DNA from: DASQGA01 sp038209555
GTDB lineage: Bacteria > Actinomycetota > Thermoleophilia > Gaiellales > Gaiellaceae
Length of the DNA: 64,000 nt
NCBI GenBank assembly: GCA_038209555.1
Contig: JBBQXP010000003.1
Coordinates: forward strand, 1-64,000
Direction: 5' to 3'
Below the pieces are notes generated by a model that saw only the letters and a list, made by a program, of their open reading frames with translations, had not been told where the DNA came from and did not search any database. The translations under genes and the position numbers were made by a program. This document shows, one piece after another, positions 6,917-14,767 of this stretch. Every line of letters starts with the position of its first letter. Positions within the stretch are counted from its first letter, which is position 1.

Positions 6917-7627
6917 CTAGGGGAAGAGATCGCGCTCCGCGGGCATGACGAGGTCACGCGCCGAGCCCGAACCCGCGGGGGGGTCGAACCCGCGCACGAG
7001 CGCGCCCGGAACGCCTCTCGCCTTTCCCATCACGAGCTCGGCAGCGCCCGCCAGCTCGTCGGCCACAGCGACGAGAGTCGACTGTAAGCGGTAGCCGCGC
7101 CCGTCGGCTGTGCCGCGGAGGTCGAGCAGTGGCTCGAGCCCGGCCACCCCGATCGCCACGTCCGTGGTGCCCTGCCGCCACGCCCGCCCGAACGAATCGC
7201 TCACGATCACAGCCGGGGCGGTGCCGAAACGGGCGCCGATCCCGTCCCGCAGGCTCCGGGCCGAGGCATCGGGATCCACAGGCAGAAGCACCACGGTGCC
7301 TTCTTCGGGCGCATTCGAGCGGTCGACGCCTGCGCTCGCGCAGACGAATCCGTGCACGGTCTCGGCGATCACGAGCTCGTCGCGACGCCGGCGGACACTG
7401 CGCGCCTCGCGGAGAACCACGCCCAGGTAGTCGTCCGTGCGCTCGATACGGCCCTCTGCCTTCGAGACGATCTTCTGGGCTACCACGAGGACGTCGCCAC
7501 CCTCGAGTCCACCCAGGGCCGCGAGAGCATCGCCGAGGAGCCGAACCAGGTCGTCTGCCGGTCCCACTTCCGGCACGCCGAGAAGAGGCAGGATCCGGAG
7601 GCCACCCTGGGCGGTCGCGAGGGTCAC
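6917..7627 (-). CDS. cofE: Coenzyme F420-0:L-glutamate ligase
   Basis: GTP-dependent ligase that adds gamma-linked L-glutamates to F420-0. The 236-residue product has the CofE fold motifs: GGDVLVVAQKIVSKAEGR near the start (the conserved KxxSKAEG), ETVHGFVCASAGVDRSNA (about 88-105), VIVSDSFGRAWRQGTTDVAI (about 137-156) and GFDPPAG near the end. It lacks the C-terminal FMN-binding domain that makes mycobacterial FbiB a two-domain protein, so it is like the archaeal single-domain enzyme. The start is GTG 7627, whose codon overlaps the stop of the upstream npdG gene (GTGA), implying translational coupling in the cofD-npdG-cofE order. Confidence 0.92.
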   Translation of the reverse strand: MTLATAQGGLRILPLLGVPEVGPADDLVRLLGDALAALGGLEGGDVLVVAQKIVSKAEGRIERTDDYLGVVLREARSVRRRRDELVIAETVHGFVCASAGVDRSNAPEEGTVVLLPVDPDASARSLRDGIGARFGTAPAVIVSDSFGRAWRQGTTDVAIGVAGLEPLLDLRGTADGRGYRLQSTLVAVADELAGAAELVMGKARGVPGALVRGFDPPAGSGSARDLVMPAERDLFP

Positions 7628-8223
7628 CCGTCGAGCCCCGTGATCCGGACCCCGGCGTTCGCCTTGTAGGTGCGATTGACGTTCAGGAGCACCGCCGTCA
7701 GGGTCTCGAGCCACCGGGCCACCTCGAGACGCCCGCAATCCACCGCCCGGCCCTCGACAAGCCGGTCCGCTAGACCGGCCACGATCGCCTTCCCCTCGGG
7801 ATCGTCCCCGGCGAGCAGCACGTCCTCGTCGAGGGGTGCCTCGGACCGGATCAGCAGCTTCGCGCTGACCGTGTGAAAGCCGGCAACGACGATCGACGCC
7901 GGCGCGGTCCGCTGCGCGATCTCCGCGAGAGAGATCGGTCCGGGCTCGGCGCTCGGCTTTCCGTCGCGAAAGACGATCGGCGCCGCGACGCTGACGATGA
8001 TCTTGCCCGCGAGCCGGTCGCGTATCCCCTTCACGGTCTCCTCCACTGCGCCTGGCGGCACGGACAGAAATACGAGATCCGCCGACTGGCACGCCACGGC
8101 GTTCGGAACGAGCTCTCCGCGCGGGTTCCGCGACCCCCGCACCACGTCTTCGCCGAGCGCCCGGAGGCGGGTGGCAAGCCCCCGTCCGAAGGCGCCGCTT
8201 CCGCCGACGATCGCAATCCTCAC
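7624..8223 (-). CDS. npdG: NADPH:F420 oxidoreductase-like protein
   Basis: The 199-residue protein begins MRIAIVGGSGAFGRGLATRL, a Rossmann dinucleotide-binding loop, followed by GSRNP (about 31-35, NADP-phosphate contact), DLVFLSVPPGAVEE (about 49-62) and AGFHTVSAKLL, the pattern of the F420-dependent NADP reductase family. It exchanges hydride between F420H2 and NADP. Its GTG start (8223) overlaps the stop of cofD, and its stop overlaps the start of cofE, so the three are one transcription unit. The location inside the synthesis operon supports the F420 role over a generic NADP-binding protein. Confidence 0.88.
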   Translation of the reverse strand: MRIAIVGGSGAFGRGLATRLRALGEDVVRGSRNPRGELVPNAVACQSADLVFLSVPPGAVEETVKGIRDRLAGKIIVSVAAPIVFRDGKPSAEPGPISLAEIAQRTAPASIVVAGFHTVSAKLLIRSEAPLDEDVLLAGDDPEGKAIVAGLADRLVEGRAVDCGRLEVARWLETLTAVLLNVNRTYKANAGVRITGLDG

Positions 8224-9149
8224 GTGAGCGCTTCCACCACGCCTCGGCCGATCTCCTCTCGTTCGAGGGGGTCAACCATAACCGTGGGCACCACGACCGC
8301 CTGTAGGCCGAGCGCCTCGATCGCAGGGACAAGCTCTGCGTCGGCCAAGTCGACGACGAACGTCGAGACGAGCTCGGCGTACAGGCGGGCGACCCCGAGT
8401 GCGCTCGGCTCGTGACCGAGTCCGCTCAGCATTTCAGCGAGCGGCCCCCGTAGCGCGCGACCGCCGACGATCGGCGAGACGGCGACCGCGTCCGCGTGTC
8501 GCGCCGCCACGGCAGCCCGGATACCCGGCACGGCCAGAATCGGGTCGATCGAGACAAAGGGGTTCGAGGGCGCGATGACGACGTGGTCCGCCGCAGCGAG
8601 GGCCTCCAAGACCCCAGGCGCCGGGCTCGCGGCCTCTGCGCCTTCGAAGCGGACGCCGAGCACCGGATCGGTATGCCTGCGGCCCACGAACCAGCTCTGA
8701 AAGTCAAGCTCGCCAGCATCGGTGGTCAAGATGGTCCGCACGCGCTCGTCGGACGCGGGCAGCAGGCGGGTTTCAACGCCGAGCGCTGCTGCAATCCGGG
8801 CCGTGACCAGCGAGAGAGGCTCGCCGGAGCGAAGCGCGGCCGTCCGCACCAGGTGAAGCCCGATGTCCCGGTCACCGAGTATGAACCACGACTCGGCCCC
8901 GAGCCGCTCCGCGGTGGCAAGGGCGTTCGTGGTCTCGTCGCGGACGCCCCAGCCTCGCTCCTCGTCTAGGAGGCCGGCGAGGGTGTAGAGGACCGTGTCG
9001 AGATCCGGAGAAACCTGAAGCCCGAGAAACTCGAGGTCGTCCCCCACGTTCACGATCGCCGTGACCGCGGAGGGCCTCACCGCCCGGGCCAGGGCGTCGG
9101 CCATGCGCGACCCTCCGAGGCCACCGCACAGCACCGCGAAGTCAGGCAT
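8220..9149 (-). CDS. cofD: 2-phospho-L-lactate (or enolpyruvyl) transferase of F420 synthesis
   Basis: CofD/FbiA joins the phosphate-linked three-carbon unit from the guanylylated donor to FO. The 309-residue product starts MPDFAVLCGGLGGSRMADAL with the donor-binding glycine-rich loop, followed by IVNVGDDLEFLGLQVSPDLD (about 33-52) with the catalytic aspartate pair, GWGVRDET, and VIAPSNPFVSIDPILAVPG (about 179-197), all family signatures. It begins at ATG 9149; the divergent cofC start is at 9163, leaving only 13 bp between the two genes. First gene of the cofD-npdG-cofE unit. The sequence does not show whether the substrate is phospholactate or phosphoenolpyruvate. Confidence 0.93.
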   Translation of the reverse strand: MPDFAVLCGGLGGSRMADALARAVRPSAVTAIVNVGDDLEFLGLQVSPDLDTVLYTLAGLLDEERGWGVRDETTNALATAERLGAESWFILGDRDIGLHLVRTAALRSGEPLSLVTARIAAALGVETRLLPASDERVRTILTTDAGELDFQSWFVGRRHTDPVLGVRFEGAEAASPAPGVLEALAAADHVVIAPSNPFVSIDPILAVPGIRAAVAARHADAVAVSPIVGGRALRGPLAEMLSGLGHEPSALGVARLYAELVSTFVVDLADAELVPAIEALGLQAVVVPTVMVDPLEREEIGRGVVEALT

Positions 9150-9162
9150 GTAGGCTGAGCGA

Positions 9163-9747
9163 GTGCTCGCGATCGTGCCGGTCAAAGGGCTGAACGGGGC
9201 GAAGACACGGCTCGCCCCGCTCCTCTCCCCGGCCGAGCGGGCGGAGCTGGTACGGGGGATGCTCGCTGAGGTTCTCGCAGCTTGTGCGGAGAGCGAGTCC
9301 GTCCTGAGCACGCTCGTGGTCACACCGGAGCCGAAGCTGGCCCCCGTCGGCGTCGAGATCCTGCTGGATCGCGGTGTCGGGCATGCCGCTGCGGTGGTAT
9401 CCGCCCTCGCCGATCGTCGCGCTGCGAACGGAGCGCTGGTGGTCATGGCCGACTGCCCGCTTGCGACCGGCGGCTCGCTCGACCGTCTGGCGAGAGCGGC
9501 CACTCCCGTCGCCCTCGTGCCGGCACTCGACGGCGGCCTGAATGCGCTGGCGCTTTCGAGCCCGGACCTCTTCCAACCGGTCTTCGGAGTACCGGATGCG
9601 GCAGCGCGAACCATCGAGAATGCGCGAGTCGCCGGCATCGAGGCCGCCGTGGTCGGCGAGCCCCTGCTCGCCTTCGACGTCGACCGCCCCTCTGACCTGA
9701 AGCGGCTTCACCGCGGAATCCTCTCACGCGCCGGGGCATGCGCTTGA
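9163..9747 (+). CDS. cofC: Guanylyltransferase that supplies CofD (CofC/FbiD)
   Basis: CofC couples GTP to 2-phospholactate or PEP, giving the activated donor for CofD. The 194-residue protein has a MobA-like nucleotidyltransferase fold: MLAIVPVKGLNGAKTRLAPL (VPVK and KTRL contact the nucleotide), GALVVMADCPLATGG (about 90-104, the metal-binding aspartate), and DGGLNALALSSPDLFQPVFG (about 126-145). GTG 9163 is the only start that keeps the first strand. The gene overlaps fbiC by 10 bp, so the two are co-translated. Confidence 0.9.
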   Translation: MLAIVPVKGLNGAKTRLAPLLSPAERAELVRGMLAEVLAACAESESVLSTLVVTPEPKLAPVGVEILLDRGVGHAAAVVSALADRRAANGALVVMADCPLATGGSLDRLARAATPVALVPALDGGLNALALSSPDLFQPVFGVPDAAARTIENARVAGIEAAVVGEPLLAFDVDRPSDLKRLHRGILSRAGACA

Positions 9748-12218
9748 CCGACGCCGCTCGACTCCTGTCCTCCCCACTCGACGACATCCTCGCCGAGGCC
9801 CGGTCGCTTCGAGCGGAAGGCTCCGGACGCGTCGTCACGTACTCGCCCAAGGTGTTCATCCCGCTGACGAAGCTCTGTCGGGACGTTTGCCACTACTGCA
9901 CGTTCGCCCATCCGCCGCGGCGCGGGGAGCACGCCTATCTGACACCGACCGAGGTGCTCACGATCGCGAGGGACGGCGCCGCCGCGGGCTGCCACGAGGC
10001 TCTCTTCACGCTCGGGGACAAGCCGGAGCTGCGCTACCGGGCGGCGCGGCAGGAGCTGGCCGACCTCAGGTGCAAGACCACAATCGAGTACCTCGCCCGT
10101 ATGTGTCGCCTCGTCCTGGATGAGACCGGGCTCCTGCCCCACCCGAACCCCGGGGTCATGACGCCGGGAGAGCTGGCGCTGCTGCGGACCGTCTCGGTCT
10201 CGCAGGGAATCATGCTGGAGACCTCCTCCGCGAGGCTTTCGGCGAAGGGAGGCCCCCACTACGGCTCCCCGGACAAGGTACCGGCCGCCCGGCTCGAGAC
10301 GATCGAGGCAGCCGGGCGCCTCGGGATCCCTTTCACGACGGGCATCCTGATCGGCATCGGCGAGACCCGGGCGGAGCGCCTCGAGGCGCTCACGGCAATC
10401 CGAACGCTGCACGAGCGGCATGGGCACGTCCAGGAGGTGATCGTCCAGAACTTCCGTGCGAAGCCCGGAACGAAGATGTCAGCCCATCCCGAGCCGACCC
10501 TCGAGGAGCTCCTCTGGACGGCAGCCGCAGCCCGGATTCTGCTCGGGCCCGGCATGAACGTCCAGGCGCCGCCGAACCTCTCCTACGAGGAGTTCCCGAG
10601 GCTCCTCGACGCCGGCATCAACGACTGGGGGGGCATCTCGCCGGTGACGATCGACCATGTGAACCCGGAGGCACCCTGGCCGGAGGTTGAGCGTTTGCGT
10701 GCGGCCACCGAGGCGCGCGGGCTCGAGCTCGTCCCGAGGCTGCCGCTCTATCCCGAGTTCGCACGCGATCAGGAGCGGTGGTGCGACGAGAGCGTTGCGC
10801 CGCATGTGCGCCGCGCCAGCGACGCGGAAGGGCTGGCCCGAACCGAGCCCTGGACGGCCGGAGCGGCCGTGCCCCTGCCGGCCTGGGCGGCCTCGGGTGA
10901 CTTTGGTAGTGGTAGCCCCGGCCTCCTCCCCGAGTCGATCGTAACGACGAGCGTCGTACACGTGCGAAACGGAAGGGTGCCGGAAGCATCACGCCCGCTC
11001 ACGGATGCGCTCGCCAAGGTTCGCGAGGGGGTAGATCTGGACGAGGACGACGTCACGACTCTCTTCGGAGCGCGCGGCCATGAGCTCCGCACCGTGCTTC
11101 GCGCCGCCGACGACCTGCGCAAGGAGGTCTGCGGCGACACGGTCTCGTACGTGGTCACCCGAAACGTCAACTACACGAACGTCTGCTACTTCCGCTGCGG
11201 CTTCTGCGCTTTCTCGAAGGGGAAGCTCGCCGCAAACCTCCGAGGGGCCCCATACGTCGTCCCGGTCGGCGAGATCGTCCGCCGCGCACGGGAGGCCTGG
11301 GACCGTGGCGCGGTTGAGATCTGCCTCCAGGGCGGTATCCACCCCGCGTTCACCGGGGAGACGTACGAGGAGATCTGCGCCGCGGTGAAGCACGAGCTGC
11401 CGGACCTCCACGTCCACGCGTTCTCGGCCCTCGAGATCTGGCAGGGCGCGGCGACCCTCGGCCTGCGGCTCGCCGACTTTCTCGAGCGGCTCCGCGGAGT
11501 CGGCCTCGCCTCCCTTCCCGGCACCGCGGCCGAGGTCCTGGACGACGACGTCCGGCAGGTGCTCTGCCCGGACAAGGTGAACACCGCTCAGTGGCTCGAG
11601 GTGCACGACGCTGCCCACCGGATTGGGCTGCGCTCCACGACCACGATCATGTTCGGGTCGGTGGAAGGGGCGCGAAGCTGGGCCCGCCACCTACTTCGAC
11701 TCCGCGATCAGCAGCGGCTGACCGGCGGCTTCACAGAGTTCGTACCGCTTCCCTTCGTCCACATGGAGGCGCCGATCTTTCTGAAAGGGAAGGCCCGCCA
11801 AGGCCCGACCTTCCGCGAGGCCATCCTCATGCATGCGGTCGGGCGACTGGCGCTGCATCCGGCCATCACAAACATCCAGGCGTCCTGGGTAAAGCTCGGA
11901 ATCACGGGCGCCCAGGCTGTTCTCCGGGCAGGCGCAAACGATCTCGGTGGCACGCTCATGAATGAATCGATCTCACGCGCCGCGGGAGCCGAGCACGGCC
12001 AGGAGATGCCGCCGGAGGAGATGGACAGAGCGATCCGCGCCCTGGGGCGAACGCCCCGACAGCGCACGACGCTCTACGCCACGCCAGATCCAGAGCGAAC
12101 AAGGCTCTCCTACGGCGCCGCGCCACTCGCCGAGCCCGTCAACCCCGGTGTCAGCGATGCCGGGCTGCGTCGGCCTGCTCGGCTCGTGCGGCCCGGCCTC
12201 GCTCCAGCTGCGCGCTAA
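9738..12218 (+). CDS. fbiC: FO synthase, fused CofG-CofH radical SAM enzyme
   Basis: Makes the F420 chromophore FO from tyrosine and a ribityl-aminouracil. The 826-residue protein contains two complete radical SAM domains. The N-terminal CofG half has CRDVCHYCTF (the CxxxCxxC cluster, about residue 50) and the C-terminal CofH half has NVCYFRCGFCAFSKGK (about 485-500) followed by EICLQGGIHP. Fusion of both halves in one chain is the actinobacterial arrangement; archaea and cyanobacteria have two genes. An alanine-rich linker (about 350-430) separates the halves. ATG 9738 lies within the end of cofC. Confidence 0.95.
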   Translation: MRLTDAARLLSSPLDDILAEARSLRAEGSGRVVTYSPKVFIPLTKLCRDVCHYCTFAHPPRRGEHAYLTPTEVLTIARDGAAAGCHEALFTLGDKPELRYRAARQELADLRCKTTIEYLARMCRLVLDETGLLPHPNPGVMTPGELALLRTVSVSQGIMLETSSARLSAKGGPHYGSPDKVPAARLETIEAAGRLGIPFTTGILIGIGETRAERLEALTAIRTLHERHGHVQEVIVQNFRAKPGTKMSAHPEPTLEELLWTAAAARILLGPGMNVQAPPNLSYEEFPRLLDAGINDWGGISPVTIDHVNPEAPWPEVERLRAATEARGLELVPRLPLYPEFARDQERWCDESVAPHVRRASDAEGLARTEPWTAGAAVPLPAWAASGDFGSGSPGLLPESIVTTSVVHVRNGRVPEASRPLTDALAKVREGVDLDEDDVTTLFGARGHELRTVLRAADDLRKEVCGDTVSYVVTRNVNYTNVCYFRCGFCAFSKGKLAANLRGAPYVVPVGEIVRRAREAWDRGAVEICLQGGIHPAFTGETYEEICAAVKHELPDLHVHAFSALEIWQGAATLGLRLADFLERLRGVGLASLPGTAAEVLDDDVRQVLCPDKVNTAQWLEVHDAAHRIGLRSTTTIMFGSVEGARSWARHLLRLRDQQRLTGGFTEFVPLPFVHMEAPIFLKGKARQGPTFREAILMHAVGRLALHPAITNIQASWVKLGITGAQAVLRAGANDLGGTLMNESISRAAGAEHGQEMPPEEMDRAIRALGRTPRQRTTLYATPDPERTRLSYGAAPLAEPVNPGVSDAGLRRPARLVRPGLAPAAR

Positions 12219-12224
12219 CTCCTA

Positions 12225-12368
12225 CTAGTACCAGCGTCCGCGGGCGAAGCCGCCGAACGCAATGAGACCGATCAGCGTGACGATCAGGCCGATCCAGAAG
12301 CTCCAGAAGAGCATCAGGACGATCCCGACGATCACGAGAATTCCTCCTAGACTGATTCCGCCCATCAT
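12225..12368 (-). CDS. 47-residue hydrophobic membrane protein
   Basis: The product MMGGISLGGILVIVGIVLML continues through a second hydrophobic stretch (WSFWIGLIVTLIGLIAFGGF) and ends ARGRWY. It is almost entirely two membrane helices. An AAAGGAGC ribosome-binding site lies 2-5 bases before the ATG pair (12366-12368 and 12363-12365), much better than background, which supports it despite the size. It resembles the many tiny two-helix proteins (DUF6131-like) of actinobacteria; the exact family is not certain. It follows the convergent fbiC gene by six bases. Confidence 0.6.
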   Translation of the reverse strand: MMGGISLGGILVIVGIVLMLFWSFWIGLIVTLIGLIAFGGFARGRWY

Positions 12369-12460
12369 GCTCCTTTCCCGCCGGAACTCCGGCGATCGTG
12401 ACCACGCCGTTTAATCGGTTCGGGCCGGAGCCACACTTCCCTCCGAGGGCACGCCTCCGT

Positions 12461-13876
12461 CTAGGCCGGAACGGCTGTGCGGCTCGACCCGAGCTGCTCG
12501 CCGAACCGCGCCCGCTTCACGAACTGGCCCACGCCCGGCTGCGCCACGAGGTCGCCGTTCTCCACGAGCACCTGGCCGCGCAGGAGTACGACCTCGGGCG
12601 AGCCCGTCACTACCGTGCCTTCGTAGAGGTTGTAGTCCACCTTCGTGTGATGCGTCGAGGCGGAGATCGTGTGGCGCTTTTCGGGGTCGAAGACGACGAT
12701 GTCAGCGTCGGACCCGACCGCGATCGTGCCCTTCCGGGGGTACAGGCCGAAAAGCTTGGCTGGGTTCGTGGAGAGAAGCTCGACCATCCGGTTCAGCGAG
12801 ATCCGGCCAGACCGCACGCCGAACTCGTGGATCATGTGGAGGCGGTTCTCGAGTCCCGGGCCGCCGTTCGGAATCTTCGAGAAGTCGTCTTTACCGAGGG
12901 ACTTCTGCCCGTCCCAGAGGAAGGCGCAGTGGTCGGTCGAGATCACTGAGAGCACGTTCGTCCGCACCGCGTTCCAGAGGAGCTCCTGGTTCTCCTTCGC
13001 GCGCGGGGGCGGCGTGTAGACGTACTTTGCCCCTTCGAAGTCGGGGAGCTCGAGGAACGTGTAGTCGACGAAGAGGTACTGCGTGCACGTCTCGCCGTGG
13101 ACGTTCCACCCCTTGTCGCGTGCGATCTGGATCGGCTCGATCGCCTCCTGGCACGAGACGTGCACGACGTAGAGCGGTGAGCCTGCGACGCGCGCCAGCT
13201 GTATGGCCCGATTCGTCGCCTCGCCCTCGGTCTCGGGGGGCCGCGTCAGGGCGTGGTACTTCGGCTCCGTCTTCCCCGCCGCAAGCGCCTGCTTGACGAG
13301 CACGTCGATAGCGTCGCCGTTTTCTGCGTGCACCATGACGAGCGCACCTGTCTCGGCGGCAACCTCCATCGTCCGGAAGAGCGTCTCGTCGTCGACCATG
13401 AGAGCGCCCTTGTACGCCATGAAGAGCTTGTAGGACGTGATCCCCTGATCTGGGAGGGACGCCAGCTCCTCCAGCGAGCCTCCTTCACGAAGATCGGTGA
13501 CCGCGATGTGGAAGCCGTTGTCGATCAGCGCCTTCCCTTCTCGCTTCGCATGCCAGGCCTCGAGCGCCTCGCCGAAGCTCTGGCCTTTGCCCTGGATGCA
13601 GAAGTCGACATGGCACGTCGTCCCGCCGAACGCGGCCGACCTCTGGCCGGACTCGAAGTCGTCGACCGTGACGGTGCCGCCGAAGGGCATGTCCAGATGC
13701 GTATGCGGATCGACGCAGCCCGGGAGCACGTACTTTCCGGACGCGTCGATCGTCTTGTCGGCCTGCACGTCCAGCAACTCTCCGATCAGCGCCACCCGCT
13801 CGCTTTCGACGTAGACGTCGCCAACGTAGTCGTCACCCGCTGTCAGGATGCGCCCGTTCTTGATCAGGACCGACAT
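12461..13876 (-). CDS. hydA: Dihydropyrimidinase / D-hydantoinase
   Basis: A 471-residue cyclic amidohydrolase that opens 5,6-dihydrouracil, dihydrothymine or hydantoins to N-carbamoyl amino acids. Metal-site motifs are complete: DPHTHLD (about 56-62), the lysine to be carboxylated in SYKLFMAYKG (about 148-157), two metal histidines in MVHAENGD and VVHVSC, and the catalytic aspartate in ISTDHCAF. The C-terminal beta domain carries GSDADIVVFDP. A TAGGAG box precedes ATG 13876. The gene points away from the DUF6529 gene; the amidohydrolase at 14768 could perform the next step. Substrate preference cannot be read from the sequence. Confidence 0.9.
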   Translation of the reverse strand: MSVLIKNGRILTAGDDYVGDVYVESERVALIGELLDVQADKTIDASGKYVLPGCVDPHTHLDMPFGGTVTVDDFESGQRSAAFGGTTCHVDFCIQGKGQSFGEALEAWHAKREGKALIDNGFHIAVTDLREGGSLEELASLPDQGITSYKLFMAYKGALMVDDETLFRTMEVAAETGALVMVHAENGDAIDVLVKQALAAGKTEPKYHALTRPPETEGEATNRAIQLARVAGSPLYVVHVSCQEAIEPIQIARDKGWNVHGETCTQYLFVDYTFLELPDFEGAKYVYTPPPRAKENQELLWNAVRTNVLSVISTDHCAFLWDGQKSLGKDDFSKIPNGGPGLENRLHMIHEFGVRSGRISLNRMVELLSTNPAKLFGLYPRKGTIAVGSDADIVVFDPEKRHTISASTHHTKVDYNLYEGTVVTGSPEVVLLRGQVLVENGDLVAQPGVGQFVKRARFGEQLGSSRTAVPA

Positions 13877-14137
13877 TCCACTCCTAGCCTAACGCGCCTC
13901 TGCCTGGTTCGGTGGCGCCGCCTTTTCCAGGCTAGACCGCCGATTTTTCCCCTTGCAGCGCGGATTCGTTCAGGCGTCTTTCAGTCGGGCTTGTTGCCCC
14001 CGCGATGACCTTTTGGCAGTCCTCGATCGGAGGCTTACGTTCGCAGCGGCCGAGCAGGCGGGCGGCACGATGGTCTTCGCTCATCGCCGCAAGCTTCCCC
14101 CATTGATTCCGTCGCTTGATGGCGGTTTCATTGCAGC
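13877..14137. promoter_or_regulatory. Divergent intergenic region, no defined site
   Basis: These 261 bp separate the starts of two divergent genes and must hold both promoters. No convincing -35/-10 pair or operator palindrome was recognised. Short open frames inside it lack ribosome-binding sites and protein-like composition. Confidence 0.35.
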
Positions 14138-14704
14138 ATGATGATCGCTGCTCCCGAGCCGGCGCCCCGCGAGACTCGGTCCGCTCGCTGGCTCGTTGTC
14201 CCGGTCGGCGGCTTCGCCCTCGTCGCGCTCACGGTCGGCCTCCTGGCGCGCGAGCGACTCGACCCGAACAAGGGTTACTTCCAGCTCTTCTTCTCCGACA
14301 CCCTTCACTTGAAAGCATGGTTGGCGACGGCGGCCGTCGCACTCGCCATTCTGCAGCTCTTCACGGCCGCGTGGATCTTCCGAAAGCTTCCCTGGCGGCG
14401 CCCGGCGTGGATCCCCGCCTTCCACCGCTGGACGGGGCGCCTCGCCTTCGCCCTCACGCTCCCGGTCGCGTATCACTGCATCTTCAAGCTCGGCTACCAG
14501 CACACGACAACCCGGGTCCTCGCGCACTCGCTTCTCGGCTGCGCGGTCTACGGGGGGTTCGCCGCAAAGGTCCTCGTTGTACGCCTGCACCGTTTCCCAA
14601 TGTGGGTGCTCCCGACGGCCGGCGGACTCCTCTTCGGCATTCTCGTCGCCGTCTGGTACACGAGTGCAATCTGGCTCTTCCGCCTCGTCGGTGTCGGGAT
14701 TTGA
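14138..14704 (+). CDS. DUF6529-type four-helix membrane protein
   Basis: The 188-residue product has helices at about 20-40, 60-80, 100-118 (LAFALTLPVAYHCIFKLGYQ), 125-145 and 160-180. Histidines in PVAYHCIFKLG, FHRWTGRL and LAHSLLG face the same helical bundle as haem ligands do in cytochrome b561-like proteins, and the layout matches DUF6529 proteins of actinobacteria. A haem-binding redox role is an inference. Either of two adjacent ATGs (14138, 14141) may start it. Single gene between two hydrolase genes. Confidence 0.6.
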   Translation: MMIAAPEPAPRETRSARWLVVPVGGFALVALTVGLLARERLDPNKGYFQLFFSDTLHLKAWLATAAVALAILQLFTAAWIFRKLPWRRPAWIPAFHRWTGRLAFALTLPVAYHCIFKLGYQHTTTRVLAHSLLGCAVYGGFAAKVLVVRLHRFPMWVLPTAGGLLFGILVAVWYTSAIWLFRLVGVGI

Positions 14705-14767
14705 CCGGCTCTCGGAAGCGCTCGGGATCGACCTTGGGCTCGAGGCAGACGGGCTAAGCTCGGTCCC

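Noticed and set aside
6917..7627. Two-domain FbiB
   Set aside because: The frame stops after the CofE domain; no FMN reductase-like domain follows in any frame before the dedA gene.
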